A DNA stretch of 64,000 nucleotides. Origin: Elainella saxicola E1 (GTDB lineage Bacteria > Cyanobacteriota > Cyanobacteriia > Elainellales > Elainellaceae). Location: positions 1 through 64,000 of the forward strand of contig LUGL01000056.1 of NCBI GenBank assembly GCA_002796835.1. Direction: 5' to 3'. The notes under the pieces are model-generated. The model saw only the letters and a program-made list of their open reading frames with translations. It was not told the origin of the DNA and did no database searches. Both the position numbers and the translations under genes were made by a program. Shown one piece after another: positions 18,227 to 28,993 of the stretch; position 1 is the first letter of the stretch; every line of letters begins with the position of its first letter.

Positions 18227-20149
18227 TTAGAGCGGCGTTGGGTCTTCTGTCGGAAGTTGCGGATGGAAATAGTCATAGATTTGTTGCGCCATTTTGGGAC
18301 CAATCCCAGGCACTTCAGCAATTTGTTGGGGAGAAGCTTCTCGCAGATAGTCGATCGATCGAAAATGAGCCAAAAGCTGTTTCTGTCGATGGTGTCCCAG
18401 GCCTGGAATTTCGTCCAGTCGGGATCGCCGCATTCGATCGCTGCGCTGCTGACGATGGAAGCTGACGGCAAATCGGTGGGCTTCGTCTCGCAACCGTCGG
18501 AGTAATTGCACTCCCGGCTGTTCAGCTTCAGTGGACAAAGGAATAGATTCTCCCGGCAAGAAAATTTCTTCGCGCTGTTTGGCTAAGCTGACCACCTTCA
18601 CTTCTTCCAGCAAGTTCATTTCTCTTAACACTTCTACCACTGCTGAGAGCTGGCCCTTGCCCCCGTCGATCATGACCAGATCGGGAAAATCATTGCTGGA
18701 AGTCAGAACGCCAGATTGATTCGCCTCTTTCTGACCGCCCTCATATTTGCGGAAGCGGCGACGGATCACTTCAGCCATACTGGCAAAGTCGTCGGAATGG
18801 CCCGATCGCACCGTCGGATTCTTGATCTTGTAATGGCGATAGTGCTGCTTAGCAGGCAATCCATCAATAAAAACCACCTGGGAAGCCACCGCATCCGAGC
18901 CTTGAATGTGGGAAATATCGTAGCCTTCGATTCGGTGGGGTAGATCGGGCAAATCCAGAATCGTCGCCAGATCCAGCATGGCCTGATTGTTGCGATCGGC
19001 AAAGCGTTGAGTCCGTGCTAGCTCATATCCGGCGTTGCGCTCTACCATTTCGATCAGGTCAGCCTTGGTTTGACGTTGGGGCACATCGATCGAGACTTTG
19101 CGACCTCTGCGATCAGACAAGAACTCCGCCAGCATTTCCTGTTCCGGCAACTCATGCTGCGTCAAAATTTCAGATGGAATTTCAACGGCTTCCACCGTAG
19201 AGTAATGTTCCTCCAGGACTCGCTGCAAGATCGCACCCGGAGATCCGGACTGAGCATCGGCGACGAATCCCAATCGACCCACCAACCGCCCCGCCCGTAC
19301 CTGGAACAACTGAATACAGGCATGGTGCTCATCTGCCATTAGGGCGATCGCATCCCGCGACACCGTATCATCCGACAACGCCACTTTTTGATCAGCATTC
19401 AGCGATTGGATCGCCCGAATCTGGTCCCGCAGTCGCGCCGCATATTCAAAGTTCAGCTCTTCCGCTGCCGTTTCCATCTGCTTTGTCAGCACTTCTTCCA
19501 GCTCTTTGGTGCGCCCCTGAAAGATCATCGCCACTTTTTGCATCATCTTGCGATACTCTTCGGCAGAAACCAGCTTCTGACAAACGCCTAGACAGCGGCC
19601 AATATCGTAGTTCAGGCAGGGGCGATCCTTAAATAAGGGTTGGGGACGTTGACGCAACGGAAAAATTCGCTTGATCAATCGCAGGGTGCTGCGCAACGCA
19701 AACACATCGACATAGGGACCGTAGTAGCGATCCTTGGCTTTGCCGAGCTGCCGCTTGCGGGTGATGAAAATGCGGGGATAGGCTTCGCTCCAGGTGATGC
19801 AGAGGTACGGATATTTTTTGTCATCTTTCAGCAGCACGTTGAAGTGAGGCTGATGCTGCTTGATCAGATTGGCTTCCAGAGCCAGGGCTTCCGCTTCCGT
19901 GTCGGTGACAATAAACTCGATCTCTGCCACCTGCATCACCATCAAGGCAATGCGGGGATTGCGATCGGGATCTTCTCGGAAATAGGAGCGGACGCGCGAT
20001 CGTAGTTTTTTCGACTTGCCAATATAAAGGATTTGATCCGTCGTATCCCGCATGAAATAAACACCCGGCTCTGGCGGAATTTCCTTGAGGCGGGCTTCGA
20101 GACGATCGGGTTCTTTGATCAGCGGAACGAGCTTGGAGGAAGCAGTCAT
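18227..20149 (-). CDS. uvrC: Excinuclease ABC subunit C
   Basis: This 640-residue nuclease makes both incisions in nucleotide excision repair together with UvrA/UvrB. Domains in order: a GIY-YIG nuclease (about 26-105, [20 protein letters not shown]), a cysteine-rich segment ([14 protein letters not shown]), a UVR helix that binds UvrB (about 210-245, [18 protein letters not shown]), the RNase H-like C-terminal nuclease ([18 protein letters not shown] ... MIDGGKGQL) and tandem helix-hairpin-helix motifs ([19 protein letters not shown] and [18 protein letters not shown]). The length is normal. uvrA and uvrB are not in the window. Confidence 0.97.
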   Translation of the reverse strand: MTASSKLVPLIKEPDRLEARLKEIPPEPGVYFMRDTTDQILYIGKSKKLRSRVRSYFREDPDRNPRIALMVMQVAEIEFIVTDTEAEALALEANLIKQHQPHFNVLLKDDKKYPYLCITWSEAYPRIFITRKRQLGKAKDRYYGPYVDVFALRSTLRLIKRIFPLRQRPQPLFKDRPCLNYDIGRCLGVCQKLVSAEEYRKMMQKVAMIFQGRTKELEEVLTKQMETAAEELNFEYAARLRDQIRAIQSLNADQKVALSDDTVSRDAIALMADEHHACIQLFQVRAGRLVGRLGFVADAQSGSPGAILQRVLEEHYSTVEAVEIPSEILTQHELPEQEMLAEFLSDRRGRKVSIDVPQRQTKADLIEMVERNAGYELARTQRFADRNNQAMLDLATILDLPDLPHRIEGYDISHIQGSDAVASQVVFIDGLPAKQHYRHYKIKNPTVRSGHSDDFASMAEVIRRRFRKYEGGQKEANQSGVLTSSNDFPDLVMIDGGKGQLSAVVEVLREMNLLEEVKVVSLAKQREEIFLPGESIPLSTEAEQPGVQLLRRLRDEAHRFAVSFHRQQRSDRMRRSRLDEIPGLGHHRQKQLLAHFRSIDYLREASPQQIAEVPGIGPKMAQQIYDYFHPQLPTEDPTPL

Positions 20150-20312
20150 GCAATCAGGAGGAGCGTGCTGTCTAACTTCTGGTGGCTATTTCTAGCATAC
20201 TAACTGGAGCCGATCGTGCGGGGAGAGAATTCCCGACTGATAGGGATTTTGGATTTTAGATTTTGGATTCTGGTGGTTGTGGCTGGAACGATCGGTATAA
20301 AAAGATTGGCAT

Positions 20313-20338
20313 AAAAAAATCGCCCCAATTGGAGCGAT
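20313..20338 (-). terminator. Rho-independent terminator of ndhD
   Basis: On the minus strand an 8-bp stem (ATCGCTCC/GGGGCGAT, one G-U pair) with loop AATT is followed directly by seven Ts. It lies 45 bases after the ndhD stop codon. Confidence 0.8.
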
Positions 20339-20382
20339 CGCCAGACCTTAGTGATAGAAGATTTGTGATAGGAGATAAGTTT

Positions 20383-22068
20383 TTACTTCACGGTGCCTAG
20401 GACAGGCGCAACTTCTGAATCAATCAGTCGAGGCGCATGAAGATTGGCATAGATTTGCGGACTGTTTTGGGCGATTTGGGTGTAAGAGTCGCGCAACTGA
20501 GAGTTCACAGCAACGGTGGTCACGTCATACAACCGGGTTGCCAGCTTGGGATACACCCCAATGCCGACGATCAGCACCAAGAAGGAAAGTGCAATGAACA
20601 GTTCACGCGGTTTAGCATCGCTGTAGATTGCATCTCCAGGAAGTACGCAGCTTGTACCAAAACAAACGGCCTCTTGTTCACCCGCCCGGTTGGTTGCTGT
20701 CTCTTCTAGAACACAGGCTGGAGCAGCATCCGTGCTGTAGAAGACTTGGCGCAACATGGACAGTAGGTAGATGGGCGTTAGGATCAAGCCGACTGCAGCC
20801 AGGAAAATCGTAACGGTGCGGAAAGGCAGGCTGTAAATGTCGCTAGTGGCCATACCGACAAACACTTCCAGTTCACCCACAAAGCCGCTCATGCCAGGAA
20901 GAGCTAGGGAGGCCATCGAACCAGCAGTGAATAGCGCAAATACTTTGGGCATCACTTGACCAATGCCACCCATTTCGGTCATCGCCAGAGTGTGGGTGCG
21001 ATCGTACGTGACGCCAGCCAGGAAGAACAGCACCGAGGCGATCAGTCCGTGGGACAGCATTTGCAGCATGGCTCCGCTGATGCCCAGATCGGTGTAGGAG
21101 GCGATACCCAGCAACACAAACCCCATGTGCGATACGGAAGAATAGGCAAGGCGGCGCTTCATGTTGGGCTGGGCGAAGGAGTTGAATGCCCCGTAAATAA
21201 TATTGACAACTCCCAGAATGGCTAGGATGGGCGCGAAGTAGACATGCGCATTGGGCAACATCTCTAAATTCAGCCGAATTAGACCATAACCGCCCATTTT
21301 CAGCAGTACGCCCGCCAGAATCATTGAAACAGGGGCAGAAGCTTCGCCATGCGCATCAGGCAGCCAGGTATGCATGGGGAAGATCGCCAGCTTCACGCCG
21401 AATGCAACCAGCAAACCAGCATAGAGCAGTAATTCAAGGACCAACGGATAGTGCTTCGTACCCAGTTCGGCAATATCGAACGTGACGTGATCACCGCCGT
21501 AGAAAGCCAGTGCCAGTGCCGCAACGAGAATGAAGACTGAAGAGGCTGCTGTGTAAAGCAAAAACTTGGTTGCTGCGTAGCGCCGCTTTTGCCCACCCCA
21601 GATTGAGATCAGTAGATAGACGGGAATCAGTTCAACTTCCCAGGCGATGAACAGCAACAACAAATCTTGGGCAACGAACACGCCAATTTGAGCGGCGTAA
21701 AGCACCAACATCAAGAAATAGAACAACCGGGGCTTGCGATCGACCTGCCAGGCGGCAAAGATCGAAAGCGTGGTCACGAAGCCCGCCAGTAAAACCAGCG
21801 GCATTGAAACCCCATCCACCGAAACCGCCCAGCTTAAACCGAGCTGAGGCAGCCAATCATATCGTTCTACCATTTGAAAGGTTGCCTCGTTGCTGTCATA
21901 GTGCTGCCAGAAGGCGTAGCACATCAGCACAAAATCTGTAATACCGACACCAAGGGCATACCAGCGAATCTGTTTACCTTGCTTGTCTGGCAGGATGGGA
22001 ATCGCCAGGGAAGCAATTAGGGGGAACAGGACGATCGCGGTAAGCCAGGGAAATTGTTCCGCTATCAT
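20383..22068 (-). CDS. ndhD1: NAD(P)H-quinone oxidoreductase subunit 4 (NdhD1 type)
   Basis: This 561-residue subunit of the NDH-1 membrane arm has about 14 transmembrane helices and is one of the antiporter-like proton-pumping subunits acting in respiration and cyclic electron flow around photosystem I. Conserved blocks include [20 protein letters not shown] (the key glutamate in TM5), [20 protein letters not shown] and the lysine in [11 protein letters not shown]. The cytoplasmic insertion rich in Cys before the last helix ([19 protein letters not shown]) is typical of NdhD1/D2 rather than the CO2-uptake paralogues D3/D4. I use the ATG at 22068; a TTG four codons upstream is less likely. 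ndhF is not adjacent. Confidence 0.93.
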   Translation of the reverse strand: MIAEQFPWLTAIVLFPLIASLAIPILPDKQGKQIRWYALGVGITDFVLMCYAFWQHYDSNEATFQMVERYDWLPQLGLSWAVSVDGVSMPLVLLAGFVTTLSIFAAWQVDRKPRLFYFLMLVLYAAQIGVFVAQDLLLLFIAWEVELIPVYLLISIWGGQKRRYAATKFLLYTAASSVFILVAALALAFYGGDHVTFDIAELGTKHYPLVLELLLYAGLLVAFGVKLAIFPMHTWLPDAHGEASAPVSMILAGVLLKMGGYGLIRLNLEMLPNAHVYFAPILAILGVVNIIYGAFNSFAQPNMKRRLAYSSVSHMGFVLLGIASYTDLGISGAMLQMLSHGLIASVLFFLAGVTYDRTHTLAMTEMGGIGQVMPKVFALFTAGSMASLALPGMSGFVGELEVFVGMATSDIYSLPFRTVTIFLAAVGLILTPIYLLSMLRQVFYSTDAAPACVLEETATNRAGEQEAVCFGTSCVLPGDAIYSDAKPRELFIALSFLVLIVGIGVYPKLATRLYDVTTVAVNSQLRDSYTQIAQNSPQIYANLHAPRLIDSEVAPVLGTVK

Positions 22069-22661
22069 AGGAGTGAGCAAAAATACTTATCTACCAGCAA
22101 GCTCATTGTACTAAACATTCGTAACATTTTGTTATCAATCTTTTTGTTTAGGAAGCATAGGCTTATCACTTTAGATTGATGATCTTTGGCAGAACGATAA
22201 ACTTATATCTTTATGTTTTGTGATTTGCTCCCCGTTTTGATCCCGATTTCTGCCGATATTGGCTAGGAATTGCAGCCAGGTATCCCTTTCTCGGCCTGCT
22301 TTTGTTGCTTTACTTTGCTAAACATTAAGAAGCCCATGAGTTGCGGCTATTTAGTCTCAGCTCAATCAGGCTCGATCGTCCTGCTGGCCAGGGATTTTGG
22401 GTGGATAACCCTGCTGATGCGTCCTATTTAGCGGCGTTGGTTTCAAACTGCGATCGCCTTCATGCAAATTGACAGTTGACGTAAAAGTTAGAAGTGCTCC
22501 CTTTACGTCTTTTAAAACTTATGAATTGTGAAAAAACTACGGGAAGTTTCTATTAGAAAATCCTGCTGTTTCTGTCATGATTTCTGCTGAAAAATCCTCT
22601 ATTTTTTTAGCTTTTTTGCATTTCGCAGATGATAGATTCAGTCCAGACTTCTGGGAGAAAA
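22069..22661. other. Intergenic upstream of ndhD1 and the 170-residue unknown gene
   Basis: No gene is supported in this divergent 590-base gap. It must hold both promoters. The last 100 bases are AT-rich. No hairpin, repeat or known operator stands out. Confidence 0.4.
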
Positions 22662-23147
22662 ATGATGTCAACAACCTATACGCCTGAAGAGTTGAGCACG
22701 ATCGCTGAAGCCCCGATGCTAATTGGCATGGCGGTTGCAGTCGCTGATATGGGTATTGTTTCAACGGCAATTGAGGCAGCAGCAATGTCCAGAGAAGTAG
22801 CTGGAGCAGCTCAAAAATATCCAAATAATTCGATCATCCAATCTGTTTTTTCAGAAGCAGCGATCCGCAGTGGTCAAATCAAAATGGAAAAACCTGATAT
22901 TAAACCCGAAGATGTGCAGTCTGGTGCTGTGGTCGATAAAGCGATCGCGGCAGCCCAGGCAGCCATCAGCCTTACAGAAGGAAAAGCGACCCCTGAAGAA
23001 ATCACAGAGTTCAAACAGTTTATTTATGCCTGTGGCGATGCAGTAGCCAATGCAGCCGGAAGCGGTTTATTTGGCACTGGCAGTCCTAAGGTGAGCGCGG
23101 AAGAAGCCGCAACCCTGGCCAAAATTAAGGCGGCACTCGCGATTTAG
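22662..23147 (+). CDS. Conserved-looking alpha-helical protein of unknown function
   Basis: This protein of about 161 residues is predicted to be all-helical and is rich in alanine (MAVAVADMGIVSTAIEAAAM, KAIAAAQAAISLTEGKATPE). The sequence shows no signal peptide and no long membrane helix. I do not recognise the family. An upstream ATG at 22629 is in frame, but the twin ATG at 22662/22665 has GGGAG just upstream and gives a cleaner N-terminus (MMSTTYTPEELSTIAEAPML). A terminator-like hairpin follows the stop, so it is probably monocistronic. Confidence 0.65.
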   Translation: MMSTTYTPEELSTIAEAPMLIGMAVAVADMGIVSTAIEAAAMSREVAGAAQKYPNNSIIQSVFSEAAIRSGQIKMEKPDIKPEDVQSGAVVDKAIAAAQAAISLTEGKATPEEITEFKQFIYACGDAVANAAGSGLFGTGSPKVSAEEAATLAKIKAALAI

Positions 23148-23194
23148 CAATTCACGCTTCTCGAAACCTGTCGTTTAGCAATCCATGATTCGAT

Positions 23195-23242
23195 GGGTGT
23201 TAGAGGAAAAATGGAGCTTCCCCTAACCCCTTTGTTTTATTT
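23195..23242 (+). terminator. Terminator-like hairpin after the 22662-23147 gene
   Basis: GTTAGAGGAA pairs with TTCCCCTAAC (one mismatch), extended by three G-C pairs past a bulge, and is followed by TTTGTTTTATTT on the plus strand. It overlaps the 3' end of the convergent glycosyltransferase gene. Confidence 0.5.
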
Positions 23243-24862
23243 ATCAAATTGCAATCGCCAGAGTCTCGCTTTTTCAGATTCGGGTTGAAGTTGCCATCCT
23301 TGCTGAGCAATTGCTCCTTTAAGCGCAGCCGAGGGCCGAAACACAAAACAATCGGCTGAATTGGGCAACGGGCTGAAGTCGGGTGGATTGCTCACCGGAA
23401 ATAAGCGAACTCTGGCATCCAGGCCATAGCTTAACGCCACCAGATCGCCCGTATTCGTAAAATCATCGCCCATATCGCTGAGTAGGATTGGCGATCGATC
23501 GGCGACGGCATTGACGGTGTGAATCACTTCTGCGTTGAAGTAGCTCAAGTCCTTATTCCACCAGGTTTCTGCAATGGCGCTCACCCCACAGGACAGGATG
23601 CTGCTGACCAGACAGAGTAATAGAATACCTCTGGCCCAGACTTTACCAATTGCCAGTTTGGTTTGCAAAAAATACGCCACCGCGAGCTGAATGGCGGGAT
23701 AACAAGAAATTAAATAGCGGCTGACTGCCGATCGTTTGCCCCCAAAACAAAGATCTGCGGTTGCCAGCGTTAAAAACGGGATGGCGGCTGACAGCAAAAT
23801 CAGTAAGTGGGTAGATGGGGCAGTCCGCCGGTAAACAAAATAGAATGCCGCAATGATCAGAATTAAGAAAGGCAGCCGCAATAAAAAAGTAATTGGATTA
23901 TCGAATCCAAAATCTAAATCAAAAAAGAGCGATGTAAAGCTAAGGATCCACAGCTTGATTAGATAAACCAATCCAGGTGAAAATTTGGTCCAGTCGGTGG
24001 TTGCGATGGCCCGTTCATGGTGCTGTAGCAAGACCTGGATCCAGGGGCCATAAAGCAATAGCCCTAGAAGACTGGCGATGCCAAATGCCCAGATGCGGCG
24101 ATCGCTTACCATCGCTTTCAATCGATCGATCCACGGCTTCTGGGACACCTCAACCCAAGCCAGGACCAGAGTATAGGCCGCATGAGCCAGCATGGTCAGG
24201 GCAAAAAAGGGATGGGTATACAGTCCGATCGCCACACTCAAGCCATAGCCCAGCCATCTTTGCCAGCTCGCCCCCCGCATTGCCCGCAACAACAGCCAAC
24301 TGCTGCCAATCACCATGGTTGTCAGCAAACTATATTGCCTTGCGGTTTGAGCAAACAGAACGTCAAAGGGTGAAAGGGCTAGCAGCGTGGTGGCCAGTAA
24401 AGCCGTCGATCGCGACTCGAACAGAGCTTTGGCCAGACCATACATTAACGGTAAACCGAGCAGGCTGAACAAAACGGGCAGCAACCGAGAAGCCGTCATC
24501 GAGCTGCCAAATTGCTGCATCCAAAAGCGAGCCGTCACAAAATACAGTGGCGGATGTTGCGGATCTTCCAGCTTCAAAGATTGGAGCGTATCGGCAACCG
24601 TGCTCCCCGGTTTGATTTGCTGAAATTTTTGCAGAGCCGGAGCCGGAATGAGCTGATTCTGAAACAGTGCTTGATCAAGGTCTTGGCGCATGTAGCCCGC
24701 TGCCCGCATGGAAGTGTAAACCTCGTCATGCCAATAAACTTTTCGATCGAGATGAATGAATCGGAAAGCAATTCCCAGCAGGAGCATGACAATGAGAAAC
24801 CATTGCAGCCCAGTTGCATAGTTGGAGCGGCTCAAATCTCTGGTTTCTGAGGTTGTAACCAT
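23237..24862 (-). CDS. Membrane glycosyltransferase, GT39/ArnT-like
   Basis: This 541-residue protein has about eleven transmembrane helices and the family's catalytic acidic pair in the first periplasmic loop (RKVYWHDEVYTSMRAAGY, about residues 41-58), followed by a second conserved loop (LEDPQHPPLYFVTARFW). Members use polyprenyl-phosphate sugars to glycosylate lipids or proteins on the outer face of the plasma membrane. The C-terminal ~140 residues form a periplasmic domain (PILLSDMGDDFTNTGDLVAL). The acceptor is unknown. The ATG at 24862 has a strong GAGGAG site. It stands alone. Confidence 0.8.
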   Translation of the reverse strand: MVTTSETRDLSRSNYATGLQWFLIVMLLLGIAFRFIHLDRKVYWHDEVYTSMRAAGYMRQDLDQALFQNQLIPAPALQKFQQIKPGSTVADTLQSLKLEDPQHPPLYFVTARFWMQQFGSSMTASRLLPVLFSLLGLPLMYGLAKALFESRSTALLATTLLALSPFDVLFAQTARQYSLLTTMVIGSSWLLLRAMRGASWQRWLGYGLSVAIGLYTHPFFALTMLAHAAYTLVLAWVEVSQKPWIDRLKAMVSDRRIWAFGIASLLGLLLYGPWIQVLLQHHERAIATTDWTKFSPGLVYLIKLWILSFTSLFFDLDFGFDNPITFLLRLPFLILIIAAFYFVYRRTAPSTHLLILLSAAIPFLTLATADLCFGGKRSAVSRYLISCYPAIQLAVAYFLQTKLAIGKVWARGILLLCLVSSILSCGVSAIAETWWNKDLSYFNAEVIHTVNAVADRSPILLSDMGDDFTNTGDLVALSYGLDARVRLFPVSNPPDFSPLPNSADCFVFRPSAALKGAIAQQGWQLQPESEKARLWRLQFDK

Positions 24863-25095
24863 CCTGTCTCCTCTCAGCCTTGATTAACGATCGACCCGTG
24901 ATCGACCTGTAAAACCGATGACTCATGCTCTAGCCCAAAGTTGCTCTCAGCCAAAATCCATACCAGTCCAGTCGGGAAATGCTTAAAAAATCATCGTAAG
25001 CGAGGCGGGGACAAAAGTTAAGAAAAGATTAGGATGAAGCATCATGTCTGACAGTTCTAATTTGCCAGGACAGGCGGATTGGATAGATAGGACTG

Positions 25096-25434
25096 ATGTA
25101 CTATAATCAATGCAGTGCAGTGCATGAGTTTATGAAAGCGAGAATCGAAAACGACGTTATTTTTCTGGAATCAGAAGACCTGCCTCAGTACAAAAAACAG
25201 GGGTCTGTGGTCCGCAATAACTATTTTTGGGCGTTAAAAGCGATCGCAGGGAATACCCCCTATGATGGCGACTGGGAATATGAATCAGAAGTTTGGCTGG
25301 CCCTGCGACGGGTGTTACTTGCCTTTGCCGAATCTGGTTATTTGGGACTGTCGGAAACCATGCTAGAGTTCCCCTGCGATCAAGCGGAAATTCCAGCAGA
25401 GTTTCGCGGTATTGCCACCTGGCAGGCAGAATAG
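25096..25434 (+). CDS. Hypothetical protein, 112 residues
   Basis: This small acidic soluble protein (MYYNQCSAVHEFMKARIEND ... LSETMLEFPCDQAEIPAEF) has no signal peptide or membrane helix. It contains a WEYESEVWLALRRVLLAF helix. I do not recognise the family. An in-frame ATG at codon 13 (MKARIENDVIFLESED) is an alternative start. Codon usage matches its neighbours, which supports a real gene. It is convergent with the MFS gene. Confidence 0.55.
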   Translation: MYYNQCSAVHEFMKARIENDVIFLESEDLPQYKKQGSVVRNNYFWALKAIAGNTPYDGDWEYESEVWLALRRVLLAFAESGYLGLSETMLEFPCDQAEIPAEFRGIATWQAE

Positions 25435-25501
25435 GGTTTCAACCCGTTGTTCGAAAGTAGATTAAACCCGCCCGTACAATTTGCGGATTCAATCCAAAAT
25501 C

Positions 25502-26758
25502 CTAAGCAGCTTGATCTCCAGCCGTTTTGAGCTTTCGATCGAGCCATTGCAGCAGCAACAGCACAACTCCAACACTACCAATTGTCCCCAGCCAGAAACC
25601 ATTGGCGATCGATCGAGATTCTCCCATGGCCCAGCCGCCAATCGTTGGTCCGATAAAGTAACCTGCTGCCCAACACAGCGAATTGACCGAGAGATAAACC
25701 CCGCGCAGCGATTCGGGCGCTAATCGAATAATTAAAGAGGACGCGGAAGGATTGTAGGCGACTGTGGCGATCGCCATAATTGCCAAGCCAATGCCAATCC
25801 AGATGGGATGACCATTCGTTTGTCCCGCCCACCAGATGAAACCAAATCCTAGCGCCCAGTTCAAAGCTGGAATTCGTAGGGCATGGGCATGATCGAAGGG
25901 TTTGAGAAAGCGGACGATCGGCATTTGGCAGAAGACACATAAGCCGATGTACCAGGAAAATAACAGGCTCAGCATGGCCGGATGATAGGTCTGCGCGGGT
26001 GTCGCTGAAACAAAGCGGGTCAAATAAAGCGGCAATGCACTGTTGAGCAAAGCCAGATAGGTCGTAAATAAAACGTTAGCTGCCACAAAAACTTGCAGGG
26101 GTCGATCGCGCAGGGCCTGTCGCCAACCTTGCATGACATTCGGCGTGGGCCGATCGCGATTCAGCGTTTCAGGTACTGCTTTATAGATCACGCCCAGAAA
26201 AATTAAAAACGAAATGCTATCAATCACGAACATGGCCCGGTATGCTCCTGTGGCAGCGATCAGCCAACCTCCAAAAACAACGCCCATGCCTAGCCCCAAA
26301 TTGTCGGCCAATCGATTCAGCGCATAAGCTTCGTTACGGTTACCAGGATGGGTTAAATCTGCAACCACCGCTTCAGTCGCAGGCCAATAGAGGCCAATCC
26401 CTAGGCCCATGAGTAAATTACCCAATAGAAATGTTGAGAAGTTGTTACTGACGGCCAGCACAAGGTCCGCTAAAGCCGCGATCGCAGCCGCCATCAGCAG
26501 GACTTTCCGCCGACCCCAGCGTGGAGAGTCTGATAATGAACCGCCGAAAATTCGCCCCACCACTCCTGAGATTGACTCGCTGCCCAAACCAAAACCCACT
26601 GCGGAAGGAGTCAACCCCACCTGCTGCACAAAAAAGACAGCCGCATAAAACAGCACAAATCCGGTGCCAGTTTGCAGCAATAGCCGTCCGATAATCAAAA
26701 TCCAGAGGCGTCGATCGATCTGCGGCAACCAGGCAACCAGGTTGGGAAAACGGTTCAT
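25502..26758 (-). CDS. Major facilitator superfamily transporter
   Basis: This 418-residue protein has twelve predicted helices in two six-helix halves. The cytoplasmic loop between helices 2 and 3 has the MFS motif A (GGSLSDSPRWGRRKVLLM, residues about 72-90). A conserved segment in the first half reads GLYWPATEAVVADLT. Proteins of this shape are drug or sugar-efflux exporters, but the substrate cannot be read from the sequence. The ATG at 26758 starts it. It has no operon partner. Confidence 0.85.
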   Translation of the reverse strand: MNRFPNLVAWLPQIDRRLWILIIGRLLLQTGTGFVLFYAAVFFVQQVGLTPSAVGFGLGSESISGVVGRIFGGSLSDSPRWGRRKVLLMAAAIAALADLVLAVSNNFSTFLLGNLLMGLGIGLYWPATEAVVADLTHPGNRNEAYALNRLADNLGLGMGVVFGGWLIAATGAYRAMFVIDSISFLIFLGVIYKAVPETLNRDRPTPNVMQGWRQALRDRPLQVFVAANVLFTTYLALLNSALPLYLTRFVSATPAQTYHPAMLSLLFSWYIGLCVFCQMPIVRFLKPFDHAHALRIPALNWALGFGFIWWAGQTNGHPIWIGIGLAIMAIATVAYNPSASSLIIRLAPESLRGVYLSVNSLCWAAGYFIGPTIGGWAMGESRSIANGFWLGTIGSVGVVLLLLQWLDRKLKTAGDQAA

Positions 26759-27175
26759 GGTAAAAGTGCGGAGGAGTTCTCTGTCAGTTTAGAGGATGGC
26801 TGTCAATTTTGCGATCCTCCTGCCATTGACCTATTTAGCGAAAAGTAACGCTCGATATATTCAAAAAGCCAGTATATACAAAATCTATATTATAGAGCAT
26901 GACAAACTTAATATTTATGCTATTAATACCAATGTGTAAGTTTTCCGATATGCGTTTATCTAGATCTATCAGATGTGCTCTTCCATTGTAGAGTTGAAAA
27001 ACTAGCCATCTTGGTCTGAGATCTTCCATGCGTTAAAATAGAGTAAGGAAAACTTGACTTTGTGTTCCTGTCCTACTTTATACGCTTGAATGGACTGCTG
27101 GCAGCATAAACCCCATGAATTCGCTTGTGGCTGCGCTGCAAGTTGGATAGGTGATAGAACAGTGCGACTCGAATC
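26759..27175. other. Intergenic, AT-rich, no gene seen
   Basis: The segment 26830-27000 is AT-rich and holds only short frames without ribosome-binding sites. It probably contains the divergent promoters of the MFS and recombinase-domain genes. Confidence 0.35.
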
Positions 27176-27499
27176 ATGACAACAGAACCGACAGACAACA
27201 ATCTGATTCGACAACGGTTAGAAGCAGGACGATTAGCGAAAGCAGCTCAAGGCGGCTATGTCGGCCATGGATCTCCTGCGTTTGGGTTGCAGTCTGTTGA
27301 AGGGAAATTGGTTGAGCATCCCGAAGAGCAGCAAATTATTGAGCTGATCCGTCGCCATCACAAATCTGGAAAATCGCTGCAGCAAATTGTCGATTGGCTG
27401 AATCAGCGGGATTATCGCACGAAGCGTGGCCAACAGTGGCACCGGATTTCCGTTAAGCGGGTGCTCGATCGACTCTATGGCAGAAATCCAAAACTCTAG
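27176..27499 (+). CDS. Stand-alone recombinase-domain protein
   Basis: This 107-residue protein resembles only the middle 'recombinase' DNA-binding domain of large serine recombinases: a proline-glycine-rich turn (GGYVGHGSPAFGLQSVEGKL), then VEHPEEQQIIELIRRHHKSG, then QQIVDWLNQRDYRTKRGQQW and SVKRVLDRLYG, a helix-turn-helix. The N-terminal catalytic serine domain is absent: nothing upstream in any frame resembles it. The protein can therefore bind DNA at most, not recombine it alone. The ATG at 27176 is used. It could be a domesticated regulator or a remnant; the intact domain and the absence of stops favour a functional small protein. Confidence 0.7.
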   Translation: MTTEPTDNNLIRQRLEAGRLAKAAQGGYVGHGSPAFGLQSVEGKLVEHPEEQQIIELIRRHHKSGKSLQQIVDWLNQRDYRTKRGQQWHRISVKRVLDRLYGRNPKL

Positions 27500-27685
27500 A
27501 TCTTGGCACCAAAACCTTTCAACTGATTAGCTCTACATATAGACTAGATTAAAGCTGCTTATCTGTAACATCTGCTTTGTCCCCGGTGATTGCAGCTTTT
27601 CATCTGAATTTCTTCAGCAGGTCAAGCTTGATTTGCCGCCTGTGGTTTAGGTTCTGCGCTATCGGAGCGATCGTGAGGTCGATTT

Positions 27686-28993
27686 ATGGTTCCAATTAAA
27701 GACCTATCTGCTTATGAGCCTTTTTTAGAAGCCGCGATCGATCGTCACCCCCTGGTGGTCAGTCCCGATACGCCACTCAGCCAGGTGGTTGTGCTGATGA
27801 GCCAGACCCGAGGCATTTCCTGTGCGATTTTCCCTATGGATGAAACGGCTGAAACCCTGCTCCAGGAGGCTCGATCGAGCTGCGTGCTGGTCATGCAGGC
27901 TACAGAACTGTTGGGAATCTTCACAGAACGAGACATTGTTCGCCTCACGGCTGCCGATACAAATTTGGCTGAATTAACGATCGGACAGGTGATGATTCAG
28001 CCGGTAATTACCCTGCCCAAATCAGACTTCTGCAGTATTTTTGCAGCCCTGTTTTTGTTTCGCCGTCATCAAATTCGGCATCTTGTGATTGTTGATGACG
28101 ATCGTCAACTGATTGGGATTGTCTCTCCAGAAACGATTCGCCAGGTGCTCAAGCCCACCAATTTACTGAAACTGCGGCGGGTGAATGAGGTAATGATCAC
28201 CCAGGTGATTCATGCCAAGCCAACAACGCCCGTCATTCATTTAGCTCGCCAAATGGCCAACCATCGAGTTAGCTGTGTGGTGGTGGTTGAAGGCAACGAA
28301 GCTTGGCCGATCGAGGATCCCAGCTCATTTTTAGATCAAGAGAGACTGCCGGTCCTTTTGCCGATCGGTATTGTGACTGAACGCGATCTGGTCCAGTTCC
28401 AGGCGCTCGGACTCGATTTGGCTAAAACAACTGCCCATGAAGTGATGAGTAGTCCGCTCTTTTTGGCCAGTCCGGAAGATTCCCTGTGGACCGCTCATCA
28501 GGAAATGCAGCGACGCCGAGTGCAGCGATTGGTGGTGTCCTGGAATTGGGGAACCCGCTTGGGACTGGTAACTCAAACCAGCTTGTTGCGAGTCTTTGAT
28601 CCGGTTGAAATGTATGGAGTGATCGAAACCTTACAGCAAAGCCTTCAGGGAAGCGAGGAAGCAATCCTGGCTACGAACCTGGTTGCAAAGCGTTTAGGCG
28701 ATCAGGGATCAGAAGACGATGCATCACAGCATCGATCGCCCGAAGTAGTAGCAGCGGTTGATGAATCTACATCACCCCCAACTCTAAACGAAGCAAATCA
28801 ACCATCGAGTTGTCTCTCTCAACCTGATGTGAATCTGCGATTGATCAACCTGCAAATGATTGACCTGCAAAACTGCCTTGAAAAACTAGCAGATCATCCT
28901 GAACTGTCTTCCCCGTCCTGCCGAGGCACCTTACATTCGGCGATCGCAGACTTGCAGAAAATCATTGCAGCTCTTCCATTATCTCATATTTGA
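27686..28993 (+). CDS. Protein with four CBS domains
   Basis: This 435-residue soluble protein has four CBS domains in two Bateman pairs: about residues 15-80 (PLVVSPDTPLSQVVVLMSQT), 90-155 (IGQVMIQPVITLPKSDFCSI), 165-240 (VNEVMITQVIHAKPTTPVIH) and 250-310 (AHEVMSSPLFLASPEDSLWT). CBS pairs bind adenine nucleotides such as ATP, AMP or c-di-AMP. The C-terminal ~120 residues are polar with a final helical stretch (LINLQMIDLQNCLEKLADHP). In cyanobacteria this array is often the sensor part of hybrid kinases; here no kinase domain follows. It is monocistronic in appearance. Confidence 0.85.
   Translation: MVPIKDLSAYEPFLEAAIDRHPLVVSPDTPLSQVVVLMSQTRGISCAIFPMDETAETLLQEARSSCVLVMQATELLGIFTERDIVRLTAADTNLAELTIGQVMIQPVITLPKSDFCSIFAALFLFRRHQIRHLVIVDDDRQLIGIVSPETIRQVLKPTNLLKLRRVNEVMITQVIHAKPTTPVIHLARQMANHRVSCVVVVEGNEAWPIEDPSSFLDQERLPVLLPIGIVTERDLVQFQALGLDLAKTTAHEVMSSPLFLASPEDSLWTAHQEMQRRRVQRLVVSWNWGTRLGLVTQTSLLRVFDPVEMYGVIETLQQSLQGSEEAILATNLVAKRLGDQGSEDDASQHRSPEVVAAVDESTSPPTLNEANQPSSCLSQPDVNLRLINLQMIDLQNCLEKLADHPELSSPSCRGTLHSAIADLQKIIAALPLSHI

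Noticed and set aside
25435-25501. Short GGGTTT/AAACCC inverted repeat between convergent genes as a bidirectional terminator
   Set aside because: Only six base pairs with a long loop and no T-tract, so the evidence is too weak.
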